Assembly: GCF_014190775.1 (NCBI RefSeq)
Contig: NZ_JACHVP010000001.1
Location: 1,488,001-1,552,000, forward strand
Reading direction: 5' to 3'
Origin: Leifsonia aquatica
GTDB taxonomy: Bacteria > Actinomycetota > Actinomycetes > Actinomycetales > Microbacteriaceae
DNA: 64,000 bases
Shown: in pieces, positions 52,646 to 62,618 of the stretch
Layout of the letters: every line of letters begins with the position of its first letter
Position numbering within the stretch: position 1 is the first letter of the stretch
Notes under the pieces: generated by a model
Seen by the model: only the letters and a program-made list of their open reading frames with translations
Databases searched by the model: none
What the model was told of the DNA's origin: nothing
Translations under genes and position numbers: made by a program

Positions 52646-53401
52646 ATGAGCGGTCAGAAGCACGCAATCGGCATCGACATCGGCGGAACCGGCATCAAGG
52701 GAGGGCTGGTCGATCTCGAGACCGGCGAACTCCTGAGCGACCGGATCAAGCTCCCCACCCCCGAGGGCGGCGAGCCCGACGGCATCGTCGAGGTCACCAA
52801 GAAGATCGTCGATCAGCTCGCGGCCGAGGAGCCCGACGCCCCGGTGGGCATCTGCTTCCCGGCCATCGTGAGCCACGGCGTGACCCTCTCCGCCGCCAAC
52901 GTCTCCAAGAAGTGGATCGACCTGCACGCGGAGGACCTGTTCGAGAAGTCCCTCGGCCGTGACATCCACTTCGTCAACGACGCCGACGCCGCCGGCTACG
53001 CGGAGACCAGCTTCGGCGCCGCGAAGGGCAAGGACGGCCTGGTCATCATGACCACCCTCGGCACCGGGATCGGCTCGGCGCTCATCTACGACGGCGTCCT
53101 CATCCCGAACGCCGAGCTCGGCCACCTCGAGATCGACGGCCACGACGCCGAGTCCCGGGCCGCGTATTCGGCGAAGGAGCGCGAGGACATGAGCTGGGAG
53201 AAGTGGGCGAAGCGCCTGCAGAAGTACTACTCCACCCTCGAGTTCCTCTTCACCCCCGACCTCTTCATCGTCGGCGGCGGCGTCTCCAAGAACTACCAGG
53301 AGTTCCTGCCCCTCCTCGACCTCAAGACGCCGATCGTCCCAGCCGTGCACCGCAACAACGCGGGCATCCTCGGGGCAGCCGCCCTCGCTGTGAAGGGCTG
53401 A
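52646..53401 (+). CDS. ppgK: Polyphosphate glucokinase (ROK family)
   Basis: A 251-residue glucose kinase using polyphosphate, and usually also ATP. The N-terminal phosphate motif is GIDIGGTGIKGGLVDL; the middle has FVNDADAAGYAE (catalytic Asp) and TTLGTGIGSALIYDG, followed by NAELGHLEI. The lack of the ROK CxxCG zinc motif and the short length match PpgK rather than ATP-specific glucokinases. The ATG at 52646 is preferred over the GTG at 52640 because of the leaderless spacing. Confidence 0.93.
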   Translation: MSGQKHAIGIDIGGTGIKGGLVDLETGELLSDRIKLPTPEGGEPDGIVEVTKKIVDQLAAEEPDAPVGICFPAIVSHGVTLSAANVSKKWIDLHAEDLFEKSLGRDIHFVNDADAAGYAETSFGAAKGKDGLVIMTTLGTGIGSALIYDGVLIPNAELGHLEIDGHDAESRAAYSAKEREDMSWEKWAKRLQKYYSTLEFLFTPDLFIVGGGVSKNYQEFLPLLDLKTPIVPAVHRNNAGILGAAALAVKG

Positions 53402-53461
53402 TCCTTGAAAGAGCCTCTCTCTTATTCAAGGATATCTCCTATCCTTGAATAAGAGGGAGGC
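53401..53461 (+). promoter_or_regulatory. Fic gene promoter/operator: 22-bp inverted repeat
   Basis: Arms at 53413-53434 and 53440-53461 pair at 21 of 22 positions (core TATCCTTGAATAAGAG, 5-nt loop). A third copy of the half-site begins at 53401 (ATCCTTGAAAGAG). A -35 TTGAAA (53405-53410) and -10 AAGGAT (53428-53433) with a 17-bp spacer lie within it. It is AT-rich for this genome and is a likely operator for autoregulation; as RNA it could fold into a strong hairpin. Confidence 0.6.
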
Positions 53462-53471
53462 GGGCGCGGAG

Positions 53472-54677
53472 ATGAATCCAGTCGGGGCATGGCCGCCCGT
53501 GGCCTACGAGGAGCTGCCCTGGGTCTCCCGCTTCCCCCGGGACGCGCTCAGTCGCCGGCAGTGGGAGCAGAGCCGCGGTCCGTATCGCGCAGCCATCCCC
53601 CCTCGCATCGGGGATGCGACCGTGAGCCTGTCCGGTGCGAGCATCGCCGACGCGACCGAGGCGGGCACCCTCCTGACCCGCTTCGATGCCGAGGTCGGGT
53701 CACAGCTGCTCCCGTTCGCCGACGTGCTGCTGCGTTCGGAGGCGGCCTCCTCCTCCGAGATCGAGAACCTCACGAGCGGCGCACGTGCGATCGCCGAGAC
53801 GGTCCTCGGCGAGCGGGATCAGGGGAACGCAGGACTGGTGGTCCGCAATGTCGAGGCCATGACAGCGGCGATCCGGCTGGCCGACCACATCGATGAGACG
53901 ACCATCGTCGCCATGCAGACCGCCCTGCTGGAACACCACGCGCCCCACCTCGTCGGCGAGTACCGCCGCGAGCAGGTCTGGATCGGCGGCGGAGGCCTGA
54001 GCCCGCACGGGGCGGACTTCGTGCCGCCTCACGACGGCAGGGTGTCTGCGGCGATGGGCGATCTGGTGGCATTCATCCGTCGAACCGACATCCCCGCCCT
54101 CGCTCACGCCGCCCTCGCGCACGCGCAGTTCGAGACGATCCATCCCTTCCCGGACGGCAACGGCCGCACCGGCCGTGCGCTCGTGCAGGCGATGCTGCGC
54201 GCGTCCCGCGTGACGACCAACGTCGCCGTCCCCGTGTCGGCCGGTCTCCTCCACGATGTCGACCGCTACTACGGTGCCCTCGACGCTTACCGGAAAGGCG
54301 ACGCCGACGGGATCGTCGCCGTCTTCGCCGAAGCCGCGGGATATGCGGTGCGGGATGGCCGAGCGCTCGTCGAAGATCTCGCGGAGGTGCGCGCGACGTG
54401 GGAGGGCGCGCTCACGGGGATCCGTGCGGACGCGAGCGCGCGACGCCTCGCCGATCTGCTGTTCGCCCAGCCCGTGGTGAACCAGCCGTTCGTCTCCGCG
54501 GGACTGGGGGTCTCCCCCCAGGGCGCCTACAACGCGATCGGAGCCCTGGTCGAGCGCGGACTTCTCGCGAGCGCCACCTCGAAGCATCGCAACCGCATCT
54601 GGTACGCGCAACCGATCCTCTCCGCCCTGGACGACTTCGCCGCGCGCGCCGGGCGGCGCTCCGCGCCGTCGCGTTAG
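53472..54677 (+). CDS. Fic domain protein with N-terminal inhibitory motif and C-terminal winged helix
   Basis: A 401-residue protein. The inhibitory motif of class II Fic proteins, (S/T)xxxE(G/N), is SSEIEN at 94-99. The catalytic motif HPFPDGNGRTGR begins at H224 (HxFxDGNGRxxR intact), so it should transfer AMP (or a related group) to a target protein. A C-terminal winged-helix segment (VSPQGAYNAIGALVERGLL, then NRIWYA) could bind DNA. ATG 53472 fits the family N terminus (GAWPPVAYEELPW); a TTG at 53445 is possible. No separate antitoxin gene is adjacent. The target is unknown. The promoter carries a large inverted repeat. Confidence 0.9.
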   Translation: MNPVGAWPPVAYEELPWVSRFPRDALSRRQWEQSRGPYRAAIPPRIGDATVSLSGASIADATEAGTLLTRFDAEVGSQLLPFADVLLRSEAASSSEIENLTSGARAIAETVLGERDQGNAGLVVRNVEAMTAAIRLADHIDETTIVAMQTALLEHHAPHLVGEYRREQVWIGGGGLSPHGADFVPPHDGRVSAAMGDLVAFIRRTDIPALAHAALAHAQFETIHPFPDGNGRTGRALVQAMLRASRVTTNVAVPVSAGLLHDVDRYYGALDAYRKGDADGIVAVFAEAAGYAVRDGRALVEDLAEVRATWEGALTGIRADASARRLADLLFAQPVVNQPFVSAGLGVSPQGAYNAIGALVERGLLASATSKHRNRIWYAQPILSALDDFAARAGRRSAPSR

Positions 54678-54702
54678 CGTCGCGCGAGGATCGCGCAGCG
54701 GG

Positions 54703-54783
54703 GCGTTAGGGATGCGTTAGGACCAGCGCCCCGCGGGGAACGCGGGTGTGGACTCTCTTCTGCCGCGACCGACCGGTCGCGGC
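54703..54783 (+). promoter_or_regulatory. kdp operon control region: direct repeat and hairpin
   Basis: GCGTTAGG occurs twice with an 11-bp period (54703-54710, 54714-54721), the spacing of OmpR/PhoB-family sites, so KdpE is the natural candidate. A further GCGTTAG lies at 54671-54677. A 9-bp perfect hairpin (GCCGCGACC, 54762-54770 and 54775-54783) lies just before the first small ORF. No clear -35/-10 pair was found. Confidence 0.45.
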
Positions 54784-54805
54784 ATCCTCACGGATGGAGA
54801 GAGTC

Positions 54806-54889
54806 TTGCTGGACGTCGTCTACCTCCTCGGAGTGGTCGTGCTCGCGCTTGTCGTGGGCCTGGCCGGCCGGGGGGTCGAGAAGCTGTGA
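54806..54889 (+). CDS. Small membrane protein upstream of kdpF
   Basis: A 27-residue reading frame: LDVVYLLGVVVLALVVGLAG as one membrane helix, then RGVEKL. A TTG start has GGAG 6 nt upstream; an in-frame ATG at 54794 would give 31 residues. The stop overlaps the kdpF start by GTGA, the same coupling as the other tight operon genes. I recall short proteins ending in GVEKL before kdpF in related actinobacteria, but I know of no characterised function. A role in Kdp assembly or regulation is inference. Confidence 0.65.
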   Translation: MLDVVYLLGVVVLALVVGLAGRGVEKL

Positions 54890-54975
54890 TCGTGATCGAT
54901 GTGGTCGCGGCGCTGCTTGCAGTCGCCGCGATCGCCTACCTGGTCGTCGCCCTCGTGAAGCCGGAGCGGTTCTGA
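54886..54975 (+). CDS. kdpF: Potassium-transporting ATPase subunit F
   Basis: A 29-residue single-helix protein ([21 protein letters not shown]) ending in KPERF, the KdpF signature. It stabilises the KdpABC complex. GTG 54886 gives the usual KdpF length; the next gene kdpA starts 1 nt after its stop. Confidence 0.9.
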   Translation: MIVIDVVAALLAVAAIAYLVVALVKPERF

Positions 54976-54976
54976 G

Positions 54977-56641
54977 ATGGGCTCCGACTCCATGACGGGC
55001 ATCTGGCTGTTCGTCGCCCAGCTGGCGACGCTCGTGCTCCTGCTCGCCGTCGCCTACCGCCCCCTCGGGGACTACATGGCGCGCGTGTACTCCTCCGACC
55101 GCGACCTCGCCGTCGAGCGCGGCGTCTACCGCCTCATCGGCGTGGATGCGCGCGCCGGGCAGACTTGGCCCGCCTACCTGCGCGGCGTGCTGGCCTTCTC
55201 GGTGATCGGCATCCTGCTCGTCTACGCGCTCCAGCGCCTGCAGCAGTTCCTGCCGTACTCGCTGGGCATGCCGGCCGTCCCCGAGGGGACGGCGTTCAAC
55301 ACGGCGATCTCGTTCGTGACGAACACCAACTGGCAGTCCTACTCCCCCGACGCGACCCTGGGCTACACCGTGCAGTTCGCCGGCCTGGCGGTGCAGAACT
55401 TCGTGTCCGCCGCCGTCGGCATGGCCGTCGCCGTGGCGCTCGTCCGCGGGTTCGCCTCCCGTTCCACCGGGACGATCGGCAACTTCTGGGTGGACATGCT
55501 GCGCGGAACCGTGCGCATCCTCCTCCCGCTCGCCTTCGTCGCGGCGATCGTGCTGATCGTCGGCGGAGCGGCCCAGAACTTCAACGGCTTCGACCACGTG
55601 ACCACGCTCACGGGCGCGGCGCAGTCCCTCCCGGGCGGACCGGTCGCCTCGCAGGAGGCCATCAAGCTGCTCGGCACCAACGGCGGCGGCTTCTTCAACG
55701 CCAACTCGGCGCACCCGTTCGAGAACCCGACCGCCTGGACCAACCTGGTCGAGGTGCTGCTGATGCTCATCATCCCGTTCTCCCTGCCGCGCACGTTCGG
55801 CCGGATGGTCGGCGACAAGCGCCAGGGATACGCGATCCTCGCGACGATGGCCACGCTGTTCGTCGTCTCGCTCGTCGCGATGACGCTGTTCGAGGCGTCA
55901 AGCGGATCGATGGAGGGCAAGGAGACCGCGTTCGGCGTGCTGGGCTCGACGCTGTTCAACACCACGAGCACGACGACGTCGACGGGCGCGGTGAACTCCA
56001 TGCTCGACAGCTACAGCCCGCTCGGCGGGATGATGGCGCTGATCAACATGATGCTGGGCGAGATCGTGCCCGGCGGCGTCGGGTCGGGCCTGTACGGCAT
56101 CCTGGTGATCGCGGTCATCGCCGTCTTCGTCGCCGGCTTGATGGTCGGTCGCACGCCGGAGTACCTCGGCAAGAAGCTCGGCCCGCGCGAGATCAAGCTG
56201 GCCAGCCTGTACATCCTGACCACGCCGACGCTCGTGCTCCTCGGCACCGGCCTGAGCTTCGCCATCCCGGCGGTGCGGGCCGACATCGAGAAGACGTCGA
56301 TCCTGAACCCCGGGCTGCACGGCTTCAGCGAGGTGCTCTACGCGTTCACCTCGGCCGCGAACAACAACGGATCGGCTTTCGCGGGCCTCACCGCCGCGAC
56401 GCCCTGGCTCAACACGGCCCTCGGGGTCGCGATGTTCCTCGGCCGGTTCCTGCCGATCGTGTTCGTCCTCGCCCTCGCCGGCTCGCTCGCCCAGCAGGGC
56501 CGCGTCCCCGCGACCGCAGGCACACTGCCCACCCACCGGCCGCAGTTCGTCGGCCTGATGATCGGCACGATCCTGCTCGTCTCGGCACTCACCTATTTCC
56601 CCGTTCTCGCGCTGGGTCCCCTGGCGGAAGGGCTGCAGTAA
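54977..56641 (+). CDS. kdpA: Potassium-transporting ATPase subunit A
   Basis: A 554-residue potassium channel-like subunit of the high-affinity Kdp pump. Four selectivity-filter regions are visible: [43 protein letters not shown] and [12 protein letters not shown]. About 10 membrane segments are present. It takes K+ from outside and passes it through the intersubunit tunnel to KdpB. Confidence 0.96.
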   Translation: MGSDSMTGIWLFVAQLATLVLLLAVAYRPLGDYMARVYSSDRDLAVERGVYRLIGVDARAGQTWPAYLRGVLAFSVIGILLVYALQRLQQFLPYSLGMPAVPEGTAFNTAISFVTNTNWQSYSPDATLGYTVQFAGLAVQNFVSAAVGMAVAVALVRGFASRSTGTIGNFWVDMLRGTVRILLPLAFVAAIVLIVGGAAQNFNGFDHVTTLTGAAQSLPGGPVASQEAIKLLGTNGGGFFNANSAHPFENPTAWTNLVEVLLMLIIPFSLPRTFGRMVGDKRQGYAILATMATLFVVSLVAMTLFEASSGSMEGKETAFGVLGSTLFNTTSTTTSTGAVNSMLDSYSPLGGMMALINMMLGEIVPGGVGSGLYGILVIAVIAVFVAGLMVGRTPEYLGKKLGPREIKLASLYILTTPTLVLLGTGLSFAIPAVRADIEKTSILNPGLHGFSEVLYAFTSAANNNGSAFAGLTAATPWLNTALGVAMFLGRFLPIVFVLALAGSLAQQGRVPATAGTLPTHRPQFVGLMIGTILLVSALTYFPVLALGPLAEGLQ

Positions 56642-56645
56642 CACC

Positions 56646-58805
56646 ATGACAACGCTCACCCCACAACGCAGCGCCCGCGCTCCGAAGGAGAGCGCGACCC
56701 GCCCCGGCGCCTTCAGCGGCGCCCAGCTCGTCGCCGCCCTCCCCGGCGCTCTGCGCAAGCTCGATCCGCGCCAGATGTGGCGCAACCCCGTCATGTTCAT
56801 CGTCGAGGTCGGCGCGGCGCTGACCACGGTCGTCGCCATCGCGCAGCCGTTCATCGGCGCGGGCGGCACGGGACCGGCCACGCTCGCGTTCACCTGGAGC
56901 ATCGCCGTCTGGCTGTGGCTCACCGTCGTCTTCGCCAATCTGGCGGAGTCGGTCGCCGAGGGCCGCGGCAAGGCCCAGGCCGCCACCCTGCGCTCGACCC
57001 GCTCCACCACCCTCGCCAACCGCGTCACGGACTACGACGAGACCGCGGACCCGGATGCGGTTCGCGCCTCGGTCGCCGCGGTCGCCTCGAGCGATCTGGC
57101 GCTCGGCGACGTGGTGGTCGTCACGGCGGGCGAGCTCATCCCGGGCGACGGCGACGTGATCCGCGGCATCGCGACCGTGGACGAGTCCGCCATCACCGGC
57201 GAGTCGGCCCCGGTCGTGCGGGAGTCTGGCGGCGACCGCAGCGCGGTCACCGGCGGCACGCGCGTCCTCTCCGACCGGATCGTCGTGCGCATCACGTCGA
57301 AGCCGGGCGAGACCTTCGTCGACCGGATGATCGCGCTCGTCGAGGGCGCCTCGCGGCAGAAGACGCCGAACGAGGTCGCGCTGAACATCCTGCTCGCGAG
57401 CCTCTCGATCATCTTCGTGATCGTCGTGCTCGTCTTGCAGCCGGTCGCTGGCTACTCGGACGCGGCTCCGACCGTTCCCGTGCTGATCGCCCTCCTGGTC
57501 TGCCTCATCCCCACCACCATCGGAGCCCTGATCTCCGCCATCGGCATCGCCGGGATGGACCGCCTCGTGCAGCACAACGTGCTCGCGATGTCCGGGCGGG
57601 CGGTGGAGGCCGCGGGCGACGTGACCACGCTGCTGCTCGACAAGACCGGCACGATCACGTACGGCAACCGCCGTGCGAGCGAGTTCACCGCCGTCGGGGG
57701 CGCCGACCGCGACGCCCTCGTCCGGGCCGCCGCGCTCTCCTCCCTCAGCGACCCCACCCCCGAAGGCGTCTCGGTCGTGGAGCTGGCGGGGACGCTCGGC
57801 TACGAACGTCCGTCGGACACGCGAGGGGAGATCGTGCCCTTCACCGCCCAGACGCGGATGAGCGGCCTCGACCTGCCGGACGGCTCGCAGGTGCGCAAGG
57901 GCGCGGCGAGCGCCATCGTGACCTGGGTCCGCGAGCAGGCGACGGAGGCCGGCACGGCCGCGCCGTCGGCGAGCGCGCTCCACGAGCTGGATGCGGAGGT
58001 CGAGCGCATCTCGCAGAGGGGCGGCACCCCGCTGGCCGTCGCGACCCGCGACGCGGACGGCGTGGCGACGGTCCTCGGCGTCATCTACCTCAAGGACATC
58101 GTCAAGGAGGGCCTCGCCGAGCGGTTCGCCGATCTGCGCCGGATGGGCATCCGCACCGTCATGGTGACCGGTGACAACCCGCTCACCGCCAAGGCCATCG
58201 CGGCCGAGGCCGGCGTGGACGACTTCCTCGCCGAGGCCAAGCCCGAGGACAAGCTCGCTCTGATCCGCCGCGAGCAGGAGGGCGGTGCTCTCGTCGCGAT
58301 GACCGGCGACGGCACGAACGACGCCCCCGCGCTCGCGCAGGCGGACGTCGGCGTGGCGATGAACACGGGCACGTCGGCGGCGAAGGAGGCCGGCAACATG
58401 GTCGACCTCGACTCCGATCCGACCAAGCTGATCGACATCGTCCGCATCGGCAAGCAGCTGCTGATCACCCGCGGCGCGCTCACCACGTTCTCGATCGCCA
58501 ACGACGTCGCGAAGTACTTCGCGATCATCCCGGCGATGTTCGTGGCCGCGTTCCCGGGTCTCGCGGCCCTCAACATCATGGGGCTGCACTCCCCCGCCTC
58601 GGCCATCCTCTCGGCGGTGATCTTCAACGCGATCGTCATCGTGGCTCTCATCCCGCTGGCCCTGCGCGGAGTGCGCTACCGCCCGGCGGCGGCCTCGTCT
58701 CTGCTCGGCCGCAACCTGCTGATCTACGGCCTCGGCGGGATCATCGCCCCCTTCATCGGGATCAAGCTGATCGACCTCGTGGTCGCGCTGATCCCCGGAT
58801 TCTGA
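56646..58805 (+). CDS. kdpB: Potassium-transporting ATPase subunit B (P-type)
   Basis: A 719-residue catalytic P-type ATPase subunit. Motifs are TGES in [10 protein letters not shown], the phosphorylated D332 in [13 protein letters not shown], and [24 protein letters not shown]. Membrane segments lie near the N terminus, around 250-310 and at the C terminus. It hydrolyses ATP to drive K+ uptake with KdpA and KdpC. Confidence 0.96.
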   Translation: MTTLTPQRSARAPKESATRPGAFSGAQLVAALPGALRKLDPRQMWRNPVMFIVEVGAALTTVVAIAQPFIGAGGTGPATLAFTWSIAVWLWLTVVFANLAESVAEGRGKAQAATLRSTRSTTLANRVTDYDETADPDAVRASVAAVASSDLALGDVVVVTAGELIPGDGDVIRGIATVDESAITGESAPVVRESGGDRSAVTGGTRVLSDRIVVRITSKPGETFVDRMIALVEGASRQKTPNEVALNILLASLSIIFVIVVLVLQPVAGYSDAAPTVPVLIALLVCLIPTTIGALISAIGIAGMDRLVQHNVLAMSGRAVEAAGDVTTLLLDKTGTITYGNRRASEFTAVGGADRDALVRAAALSSLSDPTPEGVSVVELAGTLGYERPSDTRGEIVPFTAQTRMSGLDLPDGSQVRKGAASAIVTWVREQATEAGTAAPSASALHELDAEVERISQRGGTPLAVATRDADGVATVLGVIYLKDIVKEGLAERFADLRRMGIRTVMVTGDNPLTAKAIAAEAGVDDFLAEAKPEDKLALIRREQEGGALVAMTGDGTNDAPALAQADVGVAMNTGTSAAKEAGNMVDLDSDPTKLIDIVRIGKQLLITRGALTTFSIANDVAKYFAIIPAMFVAAFPGLAALNIMGLHSPASAILSAVIFNAIVIVALIPLALRGVRYRPAAASSLLGRNLLIYGLGGIIAPFIGIKLIDLVVALIPGF

Positions 58806-58828
58806 CAGACACGAAAGGTCGCACGACA

Positions 58829-59437
58829 ATGAACCGCCTCCGCGGCGCCTGGCGCCAGTACTGGGTCGCCCTGCGCGCGATGATCGTCCTGACGGTCGCG
58901 CTCGGCATCGGCTACACCCTCGTCGTCACCGGGGTCGGGCAGCTCGCGCTCCCGGCCCAGGCGAACGGCTCCCTCATCTCGGTGGACGGGAAGCCCGTCG
59001 GCTCGGCCCTCATCGGGCAGAGCTTCACCGACAAGGACGGCGCGGCTCTGCCGCAGTGGTTCCAGTCCCGGCCGTCGGCGGCCGGCGACGGGTACGACGG
59101 CGCCGCCTCCTCCGGCAGCAACCTGGCCGCCTCCAACCCGGACCAGCAGAAGGCCGTGAAGGAGCGCACCGAGGCGATCGAGGAGGCGGACGGCGTGAGC
59201 GCCGGCAGCATCCCGAGCGACGCGGTCACCGCCTCCGGATCCGGTCTCGACCCGCACATCTCGCCCGCCTACGCGCTGCTCCAGGTCGATCGCGTCGCCG
59301 CGGCGCGCGGCCTCCCGGCCGACAGCGTGCGGAAGCTGGTCGAGTCTAGGATTCAGGGACGGGACCTCGGCTATCTCGGGGATCCGACCGTGAACGTGCT
59401 CCAGCTCAACCTGGCCCTTTCGGAGATGGACAAGTAG
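58829..59437 (+). CDS. kdpC: Potassium-transporting ATPase subunit C
   Basis: A 202-residue subunit with one N-terminal membrane segment (about 12-33) and an outer domain. Typical segments are GSALIGQSFTD, WFQSRPSAAGDGYDG, SGSNLAASNPD and DPHISPAYALLQVDRVA. AAAGG lies upstream of the ATG. kdpD begins 2 nt after its stop. Confidence 0.95.
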   Translation: MNRLRGAWRQYWVALRAMIVLTVALGIGYTLVVTGVGQLALPAQANGSLISVDGKPVGSALIGQSFTDKDGAALPQWFQSRPSAAGDGYDGAASSGSNLAASNPDQQKAVKERTEAIEEADGVSAGSIPSDAVTASGSGLDPHISPAYALLQVDRVAAARGLPADSVRKLVESRIQGRDLGYLGDPTVNVLQLNLALSEMDK

Positions 59438-59439
59438 AC

Positions 59440-61929
59440 ATGCCACGTGGCCGCCTGCGGGTGATGCTCGGAGCAGCACCGGGCGTCGGCAAGACGTACG
59501 CGATGCTCGAAGAGGGCAAGCGGCTGCAGGCGCTCGGCAAAGATGTGGTGGTCGCGGTCGTGGAGACCCACGGCCGCGCCGCCACCGCCGCGATGCTCGA
59601 CGGTCTGGAGGTCGTCCCCCGGCTGACCGTCGAGCATCGCGGCGTGCAGCTGACCGAGCTGGACCTGGAGGCCGTGCTCGCCCGCGCTCCGCAGGTCGCC
59701 CTGGTGGACGAGCTCGCGCACACCGACGCCCCCGGCACCGCCCACGCGAAGCGGTGGGAGGACGTCGACGCGATGCTCGACGCGGGCATCGACGTGATGT
59801 CGACGGTCAACATCCAGCACATCGAGTCGCTGAACGACGTGGTCGAGCAGATCACGGGCGTGCAGCAGCGCGAGACCATCCCGGACGCCGTGCTGCGCCG
59901 CGCCGACGTGATCGAGGTCGTCGACCTAGCCCCGCAAGCGCTGCGCGACCGGCTCACCGAGGGCAACGTCTACCCCTCCTCCCGGATCGACGCCGCCCTC
60001 TCGAACTACTTCCGGCTCGGCAACCTCACCGCGCTGCGCGAGCTCGCCCTGCTGTGGCTGGCCGACGAGGTCGACAGCGCACTGCAGAAGTACCGCGCCG
60101 AACACGGCATAGCCGGCAAGTGGGAGGCCAGGGAGCGCGTCGTCGTCGCCCTCACCGGCGGTCCGGAGGGCGAGACGCTGCTGCGCCGCGGCGCCCGGAT
60201 CGCGGCGCGCTCCGCCGGCGGAGAGCTGCTCGCCGTGCACGTGACGAGCGAGGACGGCCTGCGTACGGGCGCCCCCGGCACCCTCGCCGCACAGCGCGCG
60301 CTCGTGGAGCAGCTCGGCGGCAGCTACCACCAGGTGGTCGGCAGCGACATCCCTCGCGCCCTCGTCGAGTTCGCGCGCGGGGAGAACGCGACCCAGCTCG
60401 TGATCGGCGTCTCCCGCCGCAGCCGACTCGCCGCGCTGCTCACCGGGCCGGGCATCGGCTCCACGGTGATCCGCGAGTCCGGCGACATCGACGTGCACAT
60501 CGTGTCCCACTCGCGCGCGGGCGGGCGGTTCTCCCTGCCGCGTCCCCGCGGCGGCCTCACCGTGCGGCGCCGGGTGCTCGGCTTCGCGCTCGCACTCGTC
60601 GGGGGCCCCCTCCTGACACTGCTCCTCACGAGCGTCCGCTCAGGGGAGTCGATGACGGCGGATGTGCTGAGCTATCAACTGCTCGTGGTCGTCGTCGCGC
60701 TCGTCGGCGGGATCTGGCCGGCACTGTTCGCCGCCCTGCTCTCCGGCATCACCCTCGACTACTTCTTCGTCGACCCGCTGTACACGATCACCATCAACGA
60801 GCCGCTGCACCTGCTCGCCCTCGTGCTCTACGTCGTGATCGCCGCCCTCGTGAGTGTGGTCGTCGACCAGGCCGCTCGGCGCACCCGCACGGCCCAGCGC
60901 GCCGCGGCCGAGGCGGAGCTGCTGGCCACGATCGCCGGCGGCGTCATCCGCGGCCAGGACGCCCTCCAAGCCCTCGTCACGCGCACGCGCGAGGCATTCG
61001 GACTCACCGGTGTGCGCCTCCTGGACGGCGGCGAGGTGGTCTCGACCGACGGCGAGCCCGCCGACTCCGACCACACGCAACGACTCCCCGTCGGGACGCG
61101 CGGCACGCTGGAGCTCTCCGGACGCGACCTGGAGGCGAGCGACCGGCGGCTGCTCGGCGCTATCGTCGCCCAGCTCGACGCCGCTCTCGAGCACCGTGAT
61201 CTGTCCGCGACCGCTTCCGAGCTCGGACCGCTCGCCGAGGCCGATCGGGTGCGCAGCGCCCTGCTCGCGGCGGTCGGTCACGATCTGCGGCGCCCCCTCG
61301 CCGCAGCGACGGCCGCCGTCACCACTCTGCGTCAGGCCGACCTGGCGCTGAGCGAGGAGGACAGGGAGGATCTGCTCGAGACCGCGGAGGACAGCCTCGC
61401 CGGACTCGCCGCGCTGGTGACCAACCTGCTCGACGTCAGCCGCGTCGAGGCCGGCGTCCTGGGCGTCTCGATCGCGCCGACGGAGCTCGACGACGTCATC
61501 TCCCCCGCGCTCGACGAGCTGGGCGCCGGACCGGCGGACGTCGAGCTCGACATCGCCCCCGACCTCCCCCTGCTCGCCGCCGACGGTGTGCTCCTGCAGC
61601 GCGTCGTGGTGAACCTCCTGGGCAACGCGCTGCGCTACAGCCCCGCCGGCCAGCGGCCGGTGCTCGCGGCGAGCGAGTTCGGCGGCACGGTGCAAGTGCG
61701 CGTCATCGACCGCGGCCCGGGTATCCCGGGCGAGCGCAGGGAGGCCGTCTTCCTGCCGTTCCAGCGTCTCGGCGACACCGATAACGACACCGGGATCGGC
61801 CTCGGTCTCGCCCTGTCGAAGGGGTTCGTGGAGGGCATGGGCGGCACGCTCGACGCCGAGGACACGCCGGGCGGCGGCCTGACGATGGTGGTGTCGCTCC
61901 CCGCAGCGACGGAAGGAACCGACACGTGA
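59440..61929 (+). CDS. kdpD: Sensor histidine kinase KdpD
   Basis: An 829-residue kinase. The N-terminal KdpD domain has the Walker-type GAAPGVGKTYAMLEEG (about 11-26). A USP-like domain (about 230-350) and four membrane segments (about 380-480) follow, then a GAF-like region, the histidine box with H614 (VGHDLRRPL) and the HATPase domain (NLLGNALRYSPAG, DRGPGIPGE). It senses low K+ or turgor and phosphorylates KdpE. It is complete, unlike the split or shortened forms in some bacteria. Confidence 0.95.
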   Translation: MPRGRLRVMLGAAPGVGKTYAMLEEGKRLQALGKDVVVAVVETHGRAATAAMLDGLEVVPRLTVEHRGVQLTELDLEAVLARAPQVALVDELAHTDAPGTAHAKRWEDVDAMLDAGIDVMSTVNIQHIESLNDVVEQITGVQQRETIPDAVLRRADVIEVVDLAPQALRDRLTEGNVYPSSRIDAALSNYFRLGNLTALRELALLWLADEVDSALQKYRAEHGIAGKWEARERVVVALTGGPEGETLLRRGARIAARSAGGELLAVHVTSEDGLRTGAPGTLAAQRALVEQLGGSYHQVVGSDIPRALVEFARGENATQLVIGVSRRSRLAALLTGPGIGSTVIRESGDIDVHIVSHSRAGGRFSLPRPRGGLTVRRRVLGFALALVGGPLLTLLLTSVRSGESMTADVLSYQLLVVVVALVGGIWPALFAALLSGITLDYFFVDPLYTITINEPLHLLALVLYVVIAALVSVVVDQAARRTRTAQRAAAEAELLATIAGGVIRGQDALQALVTRTREAFGLTGVRLLDGGEVVSTDGEPADSDHTQRLPVGTRGTLELSGRDLEASDRRLLGAIVAQLDAALEHRDLSATASELGPLAEADRVRSALLAAVGHDLRRPLAAATAAVTTLRQADLALSEEDREDLLETAEDSLAGLAALVTNLLDVSRVEAGVLGVSIAPTELDDVISPALDELGAGPADVELDIAPDLPLLAADGVLLQRVVVNLLGNALRYSPAGQRPVLAASEFGGTVQVRVIDRGPGIPGERREAVFLPFQRLGDTDNDTGIGLGLALSKGFVEGMGGTLDAEDTPGGGLTMVVSLPAATEGTDT

Positions 61930-62618
61930 AGATCCTGATCGCCGACGACGACCGGCAGATCCTGCGCGCCCTCCGCATCCTGCTGACCGCCCGGGGCTAC
62001 GAGGTGCTCACCGCGAGCACCGGGGCCGAGGCGCTGTCGGAGGCCGTGGAGCACCACCCCGATCTCGTCATGCTGGACCTCGGGATGCCGGAGCTGAACG
62101 GCATCGAGGTGATCGAAGGCCTGCGCGGCTGGTCGACGGTCCCGATCCTCGTCGTCTCGGGCCGCACCGGCTCGGCCGACAAGGTCGACGCGCTCGACGC
62201 GGGGGCCGACGACTACGTGACCAAGCCGTTCGCCGCCGACGAGCTCCTCGCCCGCATCCGCGCCCTCACCCGTCGGCAGACCGGCGGGACCGACGAACCC
62301 GTCGTGACCTTCGGGGGCGTGAGCGTCGATCTGGCGGCCCACCAGGTCACCCGCGCCACCGCGGAGGGGTCGGAGCACGTGCGCCTGACCCCGACCGAGT
62401 GGGCGATCCTGGAGGTGCTGCTGCGCAATCCACGCCGGCTCGTCACCCGGCAGGCGCTGCTCACCCAGGTCTGGGGACCGCAGTACACGAGCGACACCGG
62501 CTACCTGCGGCTGTACCTCGCGCAGCTGCGCAAGAAGCTCGAACCGGAGCCCTCGCGCCCGCGCTACCTGCTCACCGAGCCCGGGATGGGCTACCGGTTC
62601 TCCCCCGATGAGGACTGA
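61926..62618 (+). CDS. kdpE: Response regulator KdpE
   Basis: A 230-residue OmpR/PhoB-family regulator: receiver domain with D51 (LVMLDLGMPELNG) and K in VTKPF, and a C-terminal winged helix (RLTPTEWAILEVLLRNP, TDTGYLRLYLAQLRKKLEPE in parts). The GTG start overlaps the kdpD stop by 4 nt. It should activate the kdp operon, possibly through the direct repeat near 54703. Its 3' end overlaps the convergent small membrane gene by 28 bp. Confidence 0.95.
   Translation: MKILIADDDRQILRALRILLTARGYEVLTASTGAEALSEAVEHHPDLVMLDLGMPELNGIEVIEGLRGWSTVPILVVSGRTGSADKVDALDAGADDYVTKPFAADELLARIRALTRRQTGGTDEPVVTFGGVSVDLAAHQVTRATAEGSEHVRLTPTEWAILEVLLRNPRRLVTRQALLTQVWGPQYTSDTGYLRLYLAQLRKKLEPEPSRPRYLLTEPGMGYRFSPDED

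Noticed and set aside
54748-54975. 75-codon frame covering kdpF with a long N-terminal extension
   Set aside because: The extension is Arg/Pro/Gly-rich and only the last 29 residues are KdpF. The 27-codon frame in another reading frame has a ribosome site and overlaps the kdpF start by GTGA.
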